Below are positions 1-11,197 of a DNA stretch of 64,000 bases, piece after piece. The stretch's first letter is position 1; every line of letters starts with the position of its first letter. Both the position numbers and the translations under genes were made by a program. The notes below the pieces were generated by a model. That model was given only the letters and a program-made list of their open reading frames with translations. It was not told where the DNA came from and did no database searches. Source of the stretch: Camellia lanceoleosa (Eukaryota > Streptophyta > Magnoliopsida > Ericales > Theaceae); assembly GCA_025200525.1 (NCBI GenBank), contig CM045761.1:97378182-97442181 (forward strand). The letters run 5' to 3'.

Positions 1-1190
1 GGGGTCGATAGAAAGGGAAAGGAATTGTCTGCAACGAGTAGTAATCGTCGAAGTTGTAGAGGGAGTGGAAGAGGAAGATGAGAAGATGGTATTTTTATCT
101 CATTAAGCTATTGACTCCATGTTTTTGCAAATAATTTTAAAGATTTTATCTCCATATAAATTTTGGGAAACATCCCATTGATTTGCAATTTTTTTTTTAA
201 TTTTTCCAAAAGTATTTTTTTTTTTTTGTTATATTTACTTTTTTCAAATTAATTTATAACTTTCTAATTTTTGTTTGAGTCTCAAGATGGATTTTGCTTT
301 TCATGTCCTATTCTAACCCGCTCTTCCCTGTATTATATTTATTAAATATATTTATATGTAAATAATATATATTATTTAATTTTTTCAATATAATAAGATT
401 AAACCACTAAAATAATACACTTACCATTCATGTACACTTATTTATTTTTCATCTTACATATTTGAACTTTCATTCATTATAAATTGTGGGAAATGATTTT
501 GAAATACTCCTTTAATCCAAATAAGTTTTTGAAAGATTCTTGAAATGTCACATGAAACAAAAGAAAAATTCTAGTTGATGGTACCAAAATTAGCACTCCG
601 ACGAGAAAGTTAGTTCCTTTAAGAAGAATAGTCTTTTGTTTCTTAGAATGCAATTTTTTTATAACCTACCTTCTCCTTCAGCCTCTCTCTTTTTTTATAG
701 AGTCATTTCCCTTCATATTTTATCCATGTAGTTTAGCCTTTCATTATCACTCTATCAGAATCCATCTCCCTACTATACTTTTTAGAAAAAGATAGTTGGT
801 CTTATCTAATGGGACCATGCCAACTTACTTTATATACTCGGCTTAGACGCATGGCACAAGCGCCCTTAACTCGGCATACTCTTCCATCCATTTGTACTTA
901 CTCGGCCATAACTTGTTCGAATCCAATGGACCTTGGCTAAATTGGGCCCATCAAAAATGGACTTCGATGCTTTGTTTGTCGATTAGAGGTTATTTTTACT
1001 CGGCCCCCACATAAATTATTATTCATAATATACTATATTATCTCTAATTATTATTATTATTTTTATTTAAATTACAAAATTAATTTACCTTATTTTGACA
1101 CCAACTCATTTTGCCTCGCTTCTAGTATGATGAGACATGAGTAGGGGATTACAAATTTGTTCCAAACCCGTACCGTGACCATCACTAATT
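1..1190. other. AT-rich spacer, no gene seen
   Basis: Long A and T runs with no supported reading frame. A slightly more GC-rich patch near 820-1000 repeats ACTCGG several times and could be a worn transposon remnant, but I cannot assign it. Confidence 0.6.
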
Positions 1191-1388
1191 ATGCATTATA
1201 TATAGATTGAATTCTAGGTAAAATTTTTAGGATTTTTTTGTCAATACATGTATTTAATCAGAAGGAAAAAATGTAAGACTAGTGTGTAATGCATTATATA
1301 TAGAATGAATTCTAGGTAAAATTTTTAGGATTTTTTTGTCAATACATGTATTTAATCAGAAGGAAAAAATGTAAGACTAGTGTGTAAT
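1191..1388. repeat. 98-bp tandem duplication, two copies
   Basis: The segment starting near 1193 recurs exactly 98 bases later from 1291 to 1388 with almost no change (one visible difference, GATTGAATT versus GAATGAATT). The near identity means the duplication is recent. It lies about 640 bases upstream of the RNA-binding protein gene. Confidence 0.93.
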
Positions 1389-1421
1389 GTACCATGCTAT
1401 TACCACGGCATGGAATTCCAC

Positions 1422-1904
1422 GGTTAACGTGTGGTATCCAATATCCAGAACCAAACAGGGCGGAACCGCCAACAAAACTTCACCCTAACCCCGGTTAACC
1501 CATAAAAAGCACATGCTGTAGCTGCAGCCAAACAACACTGAACTATGAGTTTGTTTAGTGATTATTTAAGATGATTTAAATAAATATATTTCTTAATTTT
1601 TATGTAAAAATATATAAAAAAATAGAAAGATAATATGATAAAAAAAGGATAAAATAATAAAAAAATATGTTTATATAACACACCGCAAACAAACTCTTAA
1701 TATTTCTTAAATAAGTGTATCTATTTAATTTACATTATTTTTTATATTTATATATATATTTTTTATAAAAAATTAAAAAATATATTTATTTAAATTATTC
1801 TAAATAATTCCTAATAAGCTCCAAGCTTAACCTTAATCACGGTTAACCATAAATGCCAAGAGTGCAGCGCGCACACGGATTAACTTAACTTAACCCTGGT
1901 TAAC
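1422..1904 (+). promoter_or_regulatory. Four GGTTAAC boxes in the GRP promoter
   Basis: GGTTAAC occurs at 1422-1428, 1493-1499, 1841-1847 and 1898-1904, two of them extended to the palindrome GGTTAACC. GGTTAA is the core of plant GT-1-type light-response boxes, so these are plausible trans-factor sites for the downstream gene. The foldback element at 1547-1821 separates the two pairs and has pushed the distal pair away from the start. Function is inference. Confidence 0.45.
1547..1821. mobile_element. Foldback MITE in the GRP promoter
   Basis: The first about 75 bases (GAGTTTGTTTAG, then GATTTAAATAAATATATTT) return as an imperfect reverse complement at 1740-1821, giving long terminal inverted repeats around a short AT-rich centre. 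No coding capacity. No clean target duplication was found, so family and exact ends are uncertain. Confidence 0.6.
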
Positions 1905-1920
1905 TCTACCACATCTCAGT

Positions 1921-1928
1921 TATAAAAG
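1921..1928 (+). promoter_or_regulatory. TATA box of the GRP gene
   Basis: TATAAAAG lies 100 bases upstream of the ATG at 2028, so transcription probably starts near 1950-1960. The leader is CT-rich (TTTCTCTCTCTATATCTC), as is common for highly expressed plant genes. Confidence 0.7.
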
Positions 1929-2027
1929 CATGGTATGGGGCGACCTGAGTTTCTTGTGCTCTCTAGGCCTCTTCTGTATCAATCTCTTTTTAGGGTTTTT
2001 CTCTCTCTATATCTCTTTCTCTCTCAT

Positions 2028-2780
2028 ATGGCTGCGGAGGTAGAGTACAGATGTTTCGTCGGAGGTCTCGCCTGGGCCACCGACGGCCAGTCCCTAGAAA
2101 GGGCATTCTCTCAGTTTGGTGAAGTCGTCGACTCGAAGGTCCGTCAGATACACGTCGCAGAGATCGGATCCGACTCGATTCGGCTTTGTTGACCCCTGAT
2201 CTGTTCTCTGTTACTCTTCTCTGGTTTTACTGTTCTGTTAACTCTATATGTTACTTTTATTGATACCCTGAAACGGTACGTTCATCTTCCTCTTTTCTTA
2301 AAAGACGGAGATCGATCGATTCATTTTCAGTTTCGGTTCAATACTGTGTTTGTAGGTGCTTGTATGTTGTAGATCTAATCGATTTGTTTGGTTTGTTTGT
2401 TTGTTGTTTAGATCATCAACGATCGCGAGACTGGCAGATCGAGGGGTTTCGGATTCGTGACATTCAAGGATGAGCAATCGATGAAGGACGCCATCGAGGG
2501 GATGAACGGCCAGGATCTTGACGGGCGTAACATCACCGTCAACGAGGCTCAGTCTCGCGGAAGCGGCGGCGGCGGCGGCGGTGGAGGGTTCCGTAGTGGT
2601 GGTGGAGGTGGCCGACGTGAAGGTGGTGGCCGTCGTGAAGGAGGTGGATATGGTGGTGGCGGCGGTGGGTACGGCGGTGGTGGTGGCGGTGGGTACGGCG
2701 GTGGCCGTGACCGTGGTGACGGTGGTGGGTCCCGCTACTCGAGGGGCGGCGGTGATTCTGATGGAAGCTGGAGGTATTAG
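2028..2780 (+). CDS. Glycine-rich RNA-binding protein (GRP7/GRP8 type), two exons
   Basis: Encoded by exons 2028-2138 and 2412-2780 (GT donor at 2139, AG acceptor ending 2411), giving 159 residues. Residues 1-85 form one RNA-recognition motif with RNP2-like CFVGGLAW (9-16) and RNP1 RGFGFVTF (48-55). The rest is a flexible tail rich in GGY, GGGG and RREGG repeats ending SWRY, with RGG-like arginines. The family binds RNA in nucleus and cytoplasm and acts in splicing, the clock and cold and stress responses. The intron interrupts the RRM after VDSK, the position known for Arabidopsis GRP7 and GRP8. An upstream in-frame ATG at 1935 lies at or before the likely transcription start, so the ATG at 2028, which opens [13 protein letters not shown], is preferred. 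No frameshift or stop; it looks functional. Confidence 0.95.
2139..2411 (+). promoter_or_regulatory. GRP intron with possible second 5' splice site
   Basis: The 273-base intron starts AAG|GTCCGT, a weak donor. A better donor-like site, ACG|GTACGT, sits at 2276, about midway. Reading from exon 1 into the intron meets a TGA at 2190-2192, so use of the internal donor would give a truncated message open to nonsense-mediated decay. GRP7 and GRP8 of Arabidopsis control themselves in this way. The sites are visible; the regulation is inferred. Confidence 0.5.
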
Positions 2781-3868
2781 GTTTTAGGGTTATATGGATT
2801 TCGAGTGTGATTGTACTCTAATATTTGCTGATCGTTGGCGTAGATCTGTAATGGGTTAGGGTTTTAATGTTTTCGTTTTGTTACTTTTGGTACTGTTTTG
2901 TTTTGATCGCGTGCTCGCTATTTATCCTTGCTGTTTTGATTTCCCGAATGTGAAAATGAAGTTACAATGAATGAAAAACGAATTTAAACTTCAATTTTGT
3001 TGTTTTGGTGGTTCTTATTTTATCATTCTGAAGCTTGGATGGGGATTTTTGTTGCATTTGTCAAATTTTATAATTATGCATTTTAATGGGATGTTATCAT
3101 TTCAATTTGTAATTTTAGTGATATGAGTTGGAACAAAGAGCAAAAAAAACCGAAATGTAGTCTAAAGTCAGAAGGGTTTAATGTCGTTTGTGATGTTTGT
3201 GATATATGGATCAGCATCTGTTTTTTACATTGGGTTTGTAATTTTTTAATTTTTGGGCGGTTCTTACTATAGTTTTGACATATTTATATTTACCTTCTTA
3301 AGTAGGGGAAATATCAAGGAAAGTGGTGTATGTTTTGAAAAAAATTTAGGGCGAATTACACTCTCATCTTCTGATAATTACAGGAACTTTCATTTAGTTT
3401 TAATATTTACACTAATTTTTTTAATATTTTTAAAGTTATTATTAAGATTCTCCCTTTTGGTTATTTAACAAAAATATTCATTAATAATTTTTGTCTATTT
3501 AACTAAAAAAATTTCACTCATTCTCTCTTCCTTGAGGTTTTAGATATATATTAGTATTAGGTAAATAATAGTAAGATTAAAATATTGTTATAAAAATATA
3601 TTAAAATACTTTTTCTTCTTAGAGAAATTGTAATAATTTTGCTTGTATTACATGTTTCACAAAACTCAAATAAGATAATAACTCTTCTAATTTTAATGCA
3701 AATTAAGAAATAAACATATTAAATTTATAATGCTCACTAATATTACAAATTAAAATATAAGAGCAAGTAAAAAAAAAAATTGTAAACATTGAACAAAAAA
3801 TATAATTAAAGTTATTGTATAATAAAAATAAAAAAAAAATACTAAATCTATAGAATAAAGCACATCAG
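2781..3868. other. GRP 3' UTR, then AT-rich spacer
   Basis: The first about 200 bases are T-rich with repeated TAGGGTT and no clear AATAAA; the transcript probably ends around 2960-2990. Beyond that the DNA is AT-rich without recognisable coding. Confidence 0.5.
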
Positions 3869-3869
3869 T

Positions 3870-4300
3870 AAGAACAACAAAAGAGTAATTCCAATTTGTA
3901 AACATAAGAAATTGGTTAGATCAACTCCTCAAAGCTATTTGAAATGAAAAATGTCACATGAATCATCCAAAAAAACACAATATAGAAGAACCAAAGTAAT
4001 GAAACCTAAGATCTCAAACCTCTAAAAAACATGTTCTAATTGCTTCTTTGGAGTCCTTTGATGTTCCTGAAATGCAGAAAAATTTGTAGAGCATTATTGC
4101 AATAAGAACAACAAAAGAGTAATTCCAATTTCAAGTGTAAACATAACAAGTTGGTTAGACCAACTCCCTAAAGTTATTTGAAATGAAAAATGTTAAATGA
4201 ATCATCTAAAAGCACACAATATAGAAGAATCAAAATAATGAAATCCAAGGATCTCAAACCTCAAAAATAGGTTGTAATTGCATATTTGGAGTCCTTTAGT
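3870..4300. repeat. Diverged direct repeat, about 195 bp, two copies
   Basis: The block from about 3870 to 4062 returns at about 4104 to 4300 with scattered substitutions and small indels. Both begin AAGAACAACAAAAGAGTAATTCC and end TTTGGAGTCCTTT. The copies are offset by about 233 bases. Non-coding and older than the 98-bp duplication at 1191. Confidence 0.85.
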
Positions 4301-4853
4301 GACAACTTTTTAAAGATGAATTCAAGTTATTAATTAAGAAAATAAACAGACATGTTTGAAGTGGTACACATATGAATAAGTTGATTAGGTCGATTATATG
4401 GATTTTTATATATTAAATTCAATATCTGTCCGAAATAAGAATTAAATTTATCAATCTCAACCACAACCGAGTGGTCAAAACCGCCGCCATCGTATTCTGC
4501 TGATCGGGTCGATTTTTCAAGTAATCCGGATTAATACATTTCCCCTAAAATTATGACGTTTGTAAAACAATAATTAAAAACTATGCTAGCCAGCTGCTCA
4601 TAATAAATTAATACATTCACAAACATTGGAATGTAGCCCATGCATTAATAGAGAGAGAAGACCAGCTAGCCTAATAATAAATAAACTATTAAGTGGCTTG
4701 TATAAGGACACGGAAATAAACTCAAAAAAATAGCAAAAACTGTTGAAAATGACTTCTTGACCTCCACCTTCTCTTGAATATTCTCTTTTAATTTATTAAG
4801 CAAATTTCTTTGTTCACTGATACATTGATGTTAAATTGTAAAATTGTTTATAG
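4301..4853. other. AT-rich spacer before the NEK fragment
   Basis: No gene seen. The last part probably derives from an intron of the ancestral NEK gene, because the exon at 4854 follows a TAG acceptor. Confidence 0.45.
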
Positions 4854-5370
4854 AAGCTGTGTAAATGGCTTGTTCAATTGCTTATGGCTCTTGACTACTT
4901 ACATGTGAATCATATTCTTCATTGAGATGTTAAGGTAAGTTGGATCTATCTGTATACCTACGGATTTATGAATTATCTTTCTGAAATTTCTGAAATTGCA
5001 TGTTACTGACAGTCTTGTTCTTGCAGTGTTCAAATATATTCTTGGCAAAAGATCGAGGCATAGGTCTTGGTAAGTGATATGTTTTCTTTCTTTAATATTC
5101 TTGAGAGGTGTCAGTATTTTACTGAATCACCATTGATTAATCCTGTTGCAGGTGATTTTGGACTTGCAAAGATGTTAACATCAGATGATCTTGCATCCTC
5201 TATAAGTCTTGTGCTTAACGTAATTGGTTCATTTTTCAAATTTCAACTTTTGCATTAATTTTATTGCTCAAGATTTCTTTTTTGTAACTCAGGTTGTAGG
5301 AACTCCAAGTTATATGTGCCCTGAGCTTCTTGCTGACATACCTTATGGCTCTAAGTCAGACATTTGGTCT
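4854..5370 (+). pseudogene. NEK (NIMA-related) protein kinase fragment
   Basis: Four exons of a plant NEK kinase domain remain in order with introns: 4854-4934 (KLCKWLVQLLMALDYLH...), 5027-5069 (CSNIFLAKD), 5152-5201 (DFGLAKMLTSDDLASS) and 5293-5370 ([19 protein letters not shown], ending SKSDIWS). It covers the catalytic loop, DFG motif and activation segment only. It is dead: the HRD arginine codon is a TGA stop (4923-4925), and the donor after the third exon reads ATAAGT instead of GTAAGT (5202). ATP-binding lobe and C-terminal region are absent. Retained introns mean a DNA-level copy, such as transposon capture or segmental duplication, not retroposition. Confidence 0.88.
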
Positions 5371-6660
5371 AGTGTATGCCCGTGCCTTTAGGCATGGTGT
5401 AAATAAACATTTCTCTCATTCTCCTCCTTATTATTACATGCCAAAAGGAACTCACCTCTCATCCCACCATCATTGACCACCTATCTCAAACTGTCTGAAA
5501 CTCTCCTATTCTCCATACCAATAATTGCAACAAAGCTATAAAAAAATTCAATTCAAGATTGCAATTAGAGAAAAGCAATCAACATCATTAAGCATATCAC
5601 AGAATCATAATAATTTCATTCCACCGAGGCAATACAACCAAATATTAACATAATTACCATACATGTAAAACAACTGCAGTTTTCACTACCCAACTAATCA
5701 ATCAGCAAAAATTAACAAATAAAACACAACAAAACAAAACCAAATCAACACAACCGACTGAACAAAAATCGAATTTACCTAGCTAAAGCCGGTCGCTTTC
5801 ACTCCGTTTGGTCATCGTCACTGCCCTCCAAATTCCACTTCCCTCTACTCATAGAGTTCATCCTCTCCATGTACCTGGTCTGCATTACCTTCAATTTGCA
5901 GAACCCCTCAAAATTCACAGATCTGCAACACAAATTCTCCCAAAAAAAACCTCAAAAATCCTAACAATCAAACACACAAGTTTCCTGTTCACGGATCTAC
6001 AAATTCAGCTAGAAAACGAAGGAAAGTGAGAGTGAATAATAGTAATTGAGGGATTGGTGATGATCCAAACAAATACCTGTATATACGTGATTTTAAAAAA
6101 AAATTGAAACCAAAATGAAATTAAAAAAATAAAATAAAATTATTCAACAACAAAGAATAAAGCATTATTAGCGTATGCATATTACCTTCATGAAATCTTC
6201 AATCACATCCGCAAGTAACCAAACTATAGATTAGCTCTAAAACAGAGGCATCCAAAGCAACCACTTGTTCACCAATGTTTGATTATACAAAACACTTTTA
6301 TGGCTGTACAGTTTTATATGTGATCAAAACAATTATGCAAGTGCTTGCAACATCAATTTTTCAAATTCTAACAACACGGATGCAAAAGAAAATGCATGCA
6401 TAGATACATACACACACAGAGAGTGGCGAGGTTGGCGAGGTTGCCAACATCAATTTTTGATCTTCTGGGTATTTATTTAATTGAGTGATAGCTCTTCGAT
6501 TGATTGAAAATTCCTAAAATTTCAATAAGGATTGAGGATAGATTTTAAAGATTTTAGAGTCTTTATGCTACTGTTTGGGTTGGATCATTTGGGTTCTGGG
6601 AATTAGTTTTTTTTTTTTTTTTTTTTTTTTGGTGGGGTGGGGGTTGGGTTTAGGGTTTAG
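5371..6660. other. Spacer with CA-rich patch and poly-T
   Basis: No recognised gene. A C-rich stretch at 5440-6000 resembles a transcribed leader on one strand but gives no identifiable protein. A run of more than 20 T lies near 6607-6630. Confidence 0.4.
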
Positions 6661-6968
6661 ATGGAGGGGTTGAAGAAGGTAATAGAGCAGGAGTAGAGTG
6701 TAGCCATAGAGTTCTTAGGTTGTTTTCTCAGCCCCATGATCAGAATCAGTTTAGAAATGTAGTGGTAGAAATAGAGGAGACTGTAAATAGGTTTAATAGA
6801 GTTGTTTCTATTCTTAATACTAGATTGGGTCCTGTAAGAGTAAGAAAGATGATGAATTTTCAAGCCCCTTTTACCCAAAACATCTTGCTAGACAACTTAT
6901 GGAGTAAAACAGATCGTCACCCCAAACCTATTCAGCTTCTGCAGACTAATTTTCTTGAACTCAATCTT
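6661..6968 (+). pseudogene. 5' fragment of a group IId WRKY transcription factor
   Basis: From the ATG at 6661 the sequence matches the N-terminal part of WRKY39/74/21-like proteins: HRVLRLFSQPHDQNQFRN, then VNRFNRVVSILNT (leucine-rich segment), the HARF-like VRVRK, and NFQAPFTQNILLDN with SKTDRHPKPIQLLQTNF. A missing base right after the seventh codon shifts the frame and creates an early TAG; the remaining frame then stays open to 6995. The basic region and the WRKYGQK zinc-finger domain are absent, so it cannot be a functional factor. It lies 1.3 kb from the NEK fragment on the same strand; together they suggest gene capture by a mobile element. Confidence 0.8.
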
Positions 6969-7111
6969 AAAAAAAAGAGATGGAAAACTAAATAATCTTA
7001 TCAAATAGACGAGCAAACTAAAATAAAATCTGGATATATCCAAAAATAAATTTCAATGTTTTTCACTTTTTTTTTTTAAAGTTCAGATTACCTAAAATGA
7101 AAGAGAATTAT

Positions 7112-7419
7112 AAAATACCGACAGATGAAAAATCTGAAAAGAAATCGTTTGTGAGATCAATTGAAAGCAAGAACAAAGTGATAGCAAGAATTAATCAGTT
7201 TGTAAATGAAAAGGAGATAAATAATCAGAAAATACCGACAGAGGGAAAATCTGAAAAGAAATCGCAAGAAAGTAAAGTGAGATCTGTTTGTGAGATCAAT
7301 TGAAAGTAAAGTGATAGCAATCAAACAACAGAGTGATCATGAAGATCATTGTTTTGAAAGCCCTAGATCGAATTCAACAAAGTGATCTTGAAGATCATTG
7401 TTTCAAAAGCCCTAGATCG
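7112..7419. repeat. Two pairs of short direct repeats
   Basis: AAAATACCGACAGA with following AAAATCTGAAAAGAAATCG occurs at 7112 and 7229. GTGATC(A/T)TGAAGATCATTG with CCCTAGATCGA occurs at 7332 and 7381. They look like local duplications in a non-coding leader-like stretch that runs into a GA-rich block (7420-7570). Confidence 0.65.
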
Positions 7420-7559
7420 AAAAGAGAGAGAGAGAGAGATAGAGAGAAAGGGAACTCAACGGGTCTCTTTTATGACAGAGTGATCTTACCTGGAGAGCAG
7501 CAGTTTCAGGAGCGATGTATAGAGGAAGAAGAAGAACAGGGAGGGAGAGAGAGATAAAG

Positions 7560-8880
7560 AGAGAATGAGGTGGGTGAGAACAAAGAAAGGAGGAGATAAA
7601 GATAGAATAACATAGTGATCTTAAAGATAGAATGAAGATGAGACGTGGGGTGAGTATGAGGGAAGTGTAGTGTTTGGGCGGGAAGTAAATTGATATATAT
7701 TTAAAGGGACTCATTTCATCCGTCTATAGAAATATACAATTGAATCATGACCATTAAAATGTTCTAGTAGGACAATTGTCTCTAACATATTTTCAAAAAC
7801 CTTTGTGCCTTATTATATAGATGATTTATACTAATGGTTGGAATTTATGTTTAAATTGTAATACATATGATATTTTGAAATTTGGGACTTGTATTTTAAT
7901 TGTGATATATTTGATATTTAATATTTTAAAATTGAAGTTATTATTATTTTATTTTAAGAATAAAATCTTTAATTATATAAAATATAAATTAATTTGTCAA
8001 AAAAATATTTTTAATTTTTTAAAAATTATTTTTATAATAAAATTATATAAAAATGATAATTTTTTGATTTATATTTATATTTTTAGTTTTTTAATTTTTT
8101 GTCAAATTAATTTTTAATGCGTTTAGATGATTATTATGTAATAGGTGGTGGTTTTTTTTATTGTTATCATGTAATAAATAGTTGTATATGTTTTAACAGA
8201 TATGTTTTGATGGGTTATCATTTAATGAATAATTATTAAACTTTTAATGTATAATCAATATGTTTAATATATGAAATATTTGTAGTTTTAATTTTTTTTG
8301 ATTTAATAGGTTGATTTAATAATGATATTAAAGCTGTTATATTTGACTTTTGAAAAAATAAAAACCGACTTAACGAAAATAAATATTAAAAAAAATTATT
8401 TAAAAAAATCATTTCTACCCTTCCAAAAGATTAAAATATATATATAAATGATATGTTTTAAATTTTTTTTTCCACCTATTTAACATTTAGTTTCTTAGAA
8501 AAAAAAAATGAAAATATATTTTGAAAACCAAAACAACTAGAATTTTATAACCAAAAAAAATTCTAACATTATTTATTAAAAAAAACATTATATTTTAAAC
8601 AAAATATAAGGTAATCAATACAAATTGTATGACGACTTTACCTTTCAAATAGAGTAACAATATATTTAATTATTTTTATTTAGAATGCAATATAAAATTT
8701 AAAATCAAATATATTACAATTAAAAATTTCAAAACTAAAATAATACAAAGTCTAAATTATAAAGACTAATAATATAAAGCCCTATATATAGTATCAAAAG
8801 CTCATACATACTTTATCCTGGTGATAGAAGTTGCTTTTGCCACATCATGGGCAGCTTGCACAGCTAGTTTAGTTACTTTA
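7560..8880. other. Very AT-rich spacer
   Basis: About 80 percent A+T by eye with long homopolymer runs. Open frames here are composition artefacts. No gene, RNA or element could be recognised. Confidence 0.6.
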
Positions 8881-9550
8881 AAGCATGACAATGAAATAGT
8901 TAAAATTATTTGTTAAAATATGTGTTATATGACAAAAAATAATAAAAATAAGGTTAAAAAATATGTGTTAAAGTGTGTTAAGAGTTTGTTAATTTTAAAG
9001 AGTGAGTGATGGTATAATGAATGTGTTAAGGTGTGTGTTAAGATGTGTGTTAAATGTGTATATATATATAAATAATAAATAAAATAGTATAAATAATATG
9101 TGTATTATATATATATATAGATAATATGTGTTAAAGGTGTGTGTATTTTATATATATAAATAATATGTGTTAAGATGCAATGAATGAAGATAGGAAAGTT
9201 GGTCAAGACATTCGGCGGGTCAACCGGCTGGTTGACCGGTCAAAGGCAATTTTTTTTTAATTTATTTTTTATTTTTTTGTGAAGGGTTAGGACGTCCGGG
9301 AGGATGACCGGCCGGACATCCGGTCAGATGACCCCAAGGCACTTTTCCACGTTCTCTGCCTCTTCTTACTCTCTCTCGCTAGCTAAAATGTTAGTCACAG
9401 TTAACAAAGAAGTTAACAACTGACACTAACAAAACTCATTAACACACTACTTAACACTTTTATTGTGAGATCCAAACGTTACTGTAACTAACTAAAATTT
9501 GATCGCTGACACAACACAATCACTAACACATCCATTGTGAATGCTCTTAG
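8881..9550. mobile_element. MITE-like element with GTGTTAA repeats
   Basis: The right end reads CATTGTGAATGCTCTTAG, whose complement (GAGCATTCACAATG) is a common plant MITE end. The left end near 8881 (AAGCATGACAATGAAATAG) is a degenerate match. Inside, GTGTTAA-type repeats at 8925-9180 are mirrored by TTAACAC repeats at 9400-9460. Two GC-rich palindromes sit in the centre (separate entry). Non-coding. Confidence 0.5.
9218..9326. repeat. Two GC-rich palindromes in AT-rich DNA
   Basis: GGTCAACC at 9218-9225 and GGTTGACC at 9230-9237 form a perfect 8-bp stem with a 4-base loop. TGACCGG at 9305-9311 and CCGGTCA at 9320-9326 form a 7-bp stem with an 8-base loop. Both carry the same GGTCA/TGACC core and stand out in otherwise AT-rich DNA. 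Confidence 0.8.
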
Positions 9551-10143
9551 AGACAAACATTCGTAGCTTTTTTTTATGATAAGAGTCCACATAGTAAACT
9601 TTTTAATAAGAAAGAGAAAAATATATGAAAGGTTAATTGGAGTTATCATCAGAAAGTGCAGATAGGCCTGTGAGTATTTTTGGTCAGAAACGAATTTTTG
9701 TATCAAATATTATCTAATTTTTTAATAATATGGTGATAATTTATTATTGGATATTGTTTGTCATAACAATTGTCTTATAATAGTATTAATAATATATTAT
9801 TAGGTATTGTTTTTTAATAATGTATTTTTATAGTAGTATTAATTTTTTTTTAATCAACATGTTACTCAATCATAATATATTATCTTATATTCCAAATTAT
9901 TGAGTAATATTTCGATAAAAAAGGGCATAGTATTATCATAAAAATTACATAATTATATCATCAATTTTTTTAACACAATAATTTCACTTTAGAAATTGAG
10001 CTATACGTATGAAGTAGTGGCCAGGATAACTGCAAAGTGTGAGGAGAAATAAGCAATAGTCGGTGAAAGAAAAGAGATAAAAAAAAGAAAAGAAAAAAAG
10101 AAGCAAATAGAGAGTATTTTTGGCATTTCATATAAAAATATTA
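9551..10143. other. AT-rich spacer
   Basis: TTATTA-rich sequence with no gene or element that I can name. Confidence 0.5.
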
Positions 10144-10762
10144 GGGCAAATTACACTAACAGTACCTATAGTTTAAGGCTTGTGTTACTTTAGTTCTTGA
10201 CTTTTCAATTGTGACACATTTAACCATGAATTTTGAATCTTGTTCCAAATAAGGGCAATTAACATACCATTGCTTAATTTTAAAGGCAAAATAGTCAATT
10301 TGATAAAATATAAACTAATTTGACAAAAATAAATGTCAAAAAAATATTTTAAAATTTTTAAAAATTATTTTTACCTACTAAAAAATTATGTAAAATTGAT
10401 AAAAATTAATAAAAATTACATGATTAATTTTTAAAAATTAATTTTACATGATTATCATCCAAATACATAATAAAAATTAATTTGGTAAAAAAAAAAGAAA
10501 TAAATGTCTAAAAGATTTATCAATTTTATATAATTTTATCTTTAGTAGGTAGAAATAAATAATTTTTTAATATTTATTTTTGTCAAATTAATTTATATTT
10601 TATCAAATTGACAATTTTGCCCTTGAAAAATCCAATAATATATTCAATTGTCCTTATTTGAAACAAGATTCAAAATTCAGAGTCAAATGTGTCACAATTG
10701 AAAAGTCAGGGACCAAAATGACACAAGCCCCAAACTATAGGGACTGTTAGTGTAATTCACCC
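10144..10762. mobile_element. 619-bp foldback element
   Basis: The left end GGGCAAATTACACTAACAG returns as CTGTTAGTGTAATTCACCC at the right end. The inverted match continues inward for most of the element (AAGTC, TGTGACACATTT, AACAAGATTCAAAATTC and the flanking AT-rich parts), so the whole unit can fold into one long hairpin. No coding. A target duplication is not evident. Confidence 0.85.
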
Positions 10763-10920
10763 AAAAAAATTAACAGTGTTTGGGACAAAGTTAACAAAAG
10801 GGGGTATAAAATAAGAGAGGTTAGTGTAATTTCCAAAATCTTAGGAGAAGTCGCTGTAATTGTTAGAAATCTCAAGGGTAGTAACCGTAATTTATCCTAA
10901 AAAAAAAAGAAAAAAAAAGC

Positions 10921-11035
10921 AATGTTAGATATTCTAAGAAAATTATCAAATTTTTTAGGACAAATTACCTACACCCCCTTGAGGTGTAACTAAATTATAA
11001 ATTCCTTCCTGATGTTTCAGAAATTACACACCCCA
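10921..11035. repeat. Left arm of a 15.7-kb-spaced inverted repeat
   Basis: ATTATCAAATTTTTTAGGAC followed by AAATTACCTACACCCCC and a degenerate tail (CTAAATTATAAATTC..., TTTCAGAAATTACA) is matched in reverse complement at 26512-26700. Both arms start with the same AT-rich 35 bases. It may be the terminal repeat of a large, Mutator-like element later filled by other insertions. Confidence 0.5.
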
Positions 11036-11197
11036 ACACAATTAACGCCGTTAATGGAGATAGTAAATTGACTAAACTGCCCCTGGGTAAATCACACTGA
11101 CACCTCTTGAGGTTTTTGTTTAATAGAGATCCCTCCCTCACATGTGAAAAATTACATTCCCCTTTACAAGGTTTGTAATCTCATTACAGATTGCCCC

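Noticed and set aside
7333..7557. RERERDREKG open frame
   Set aside because: GA-rich low-complexity sequence without any recognisable family.
7821..8117. 98-codon plus-strand open frame
   Set aside because: Composed almost only of F, I, L, K, N and Y from AT-rich DNA; no domain or codon signal.
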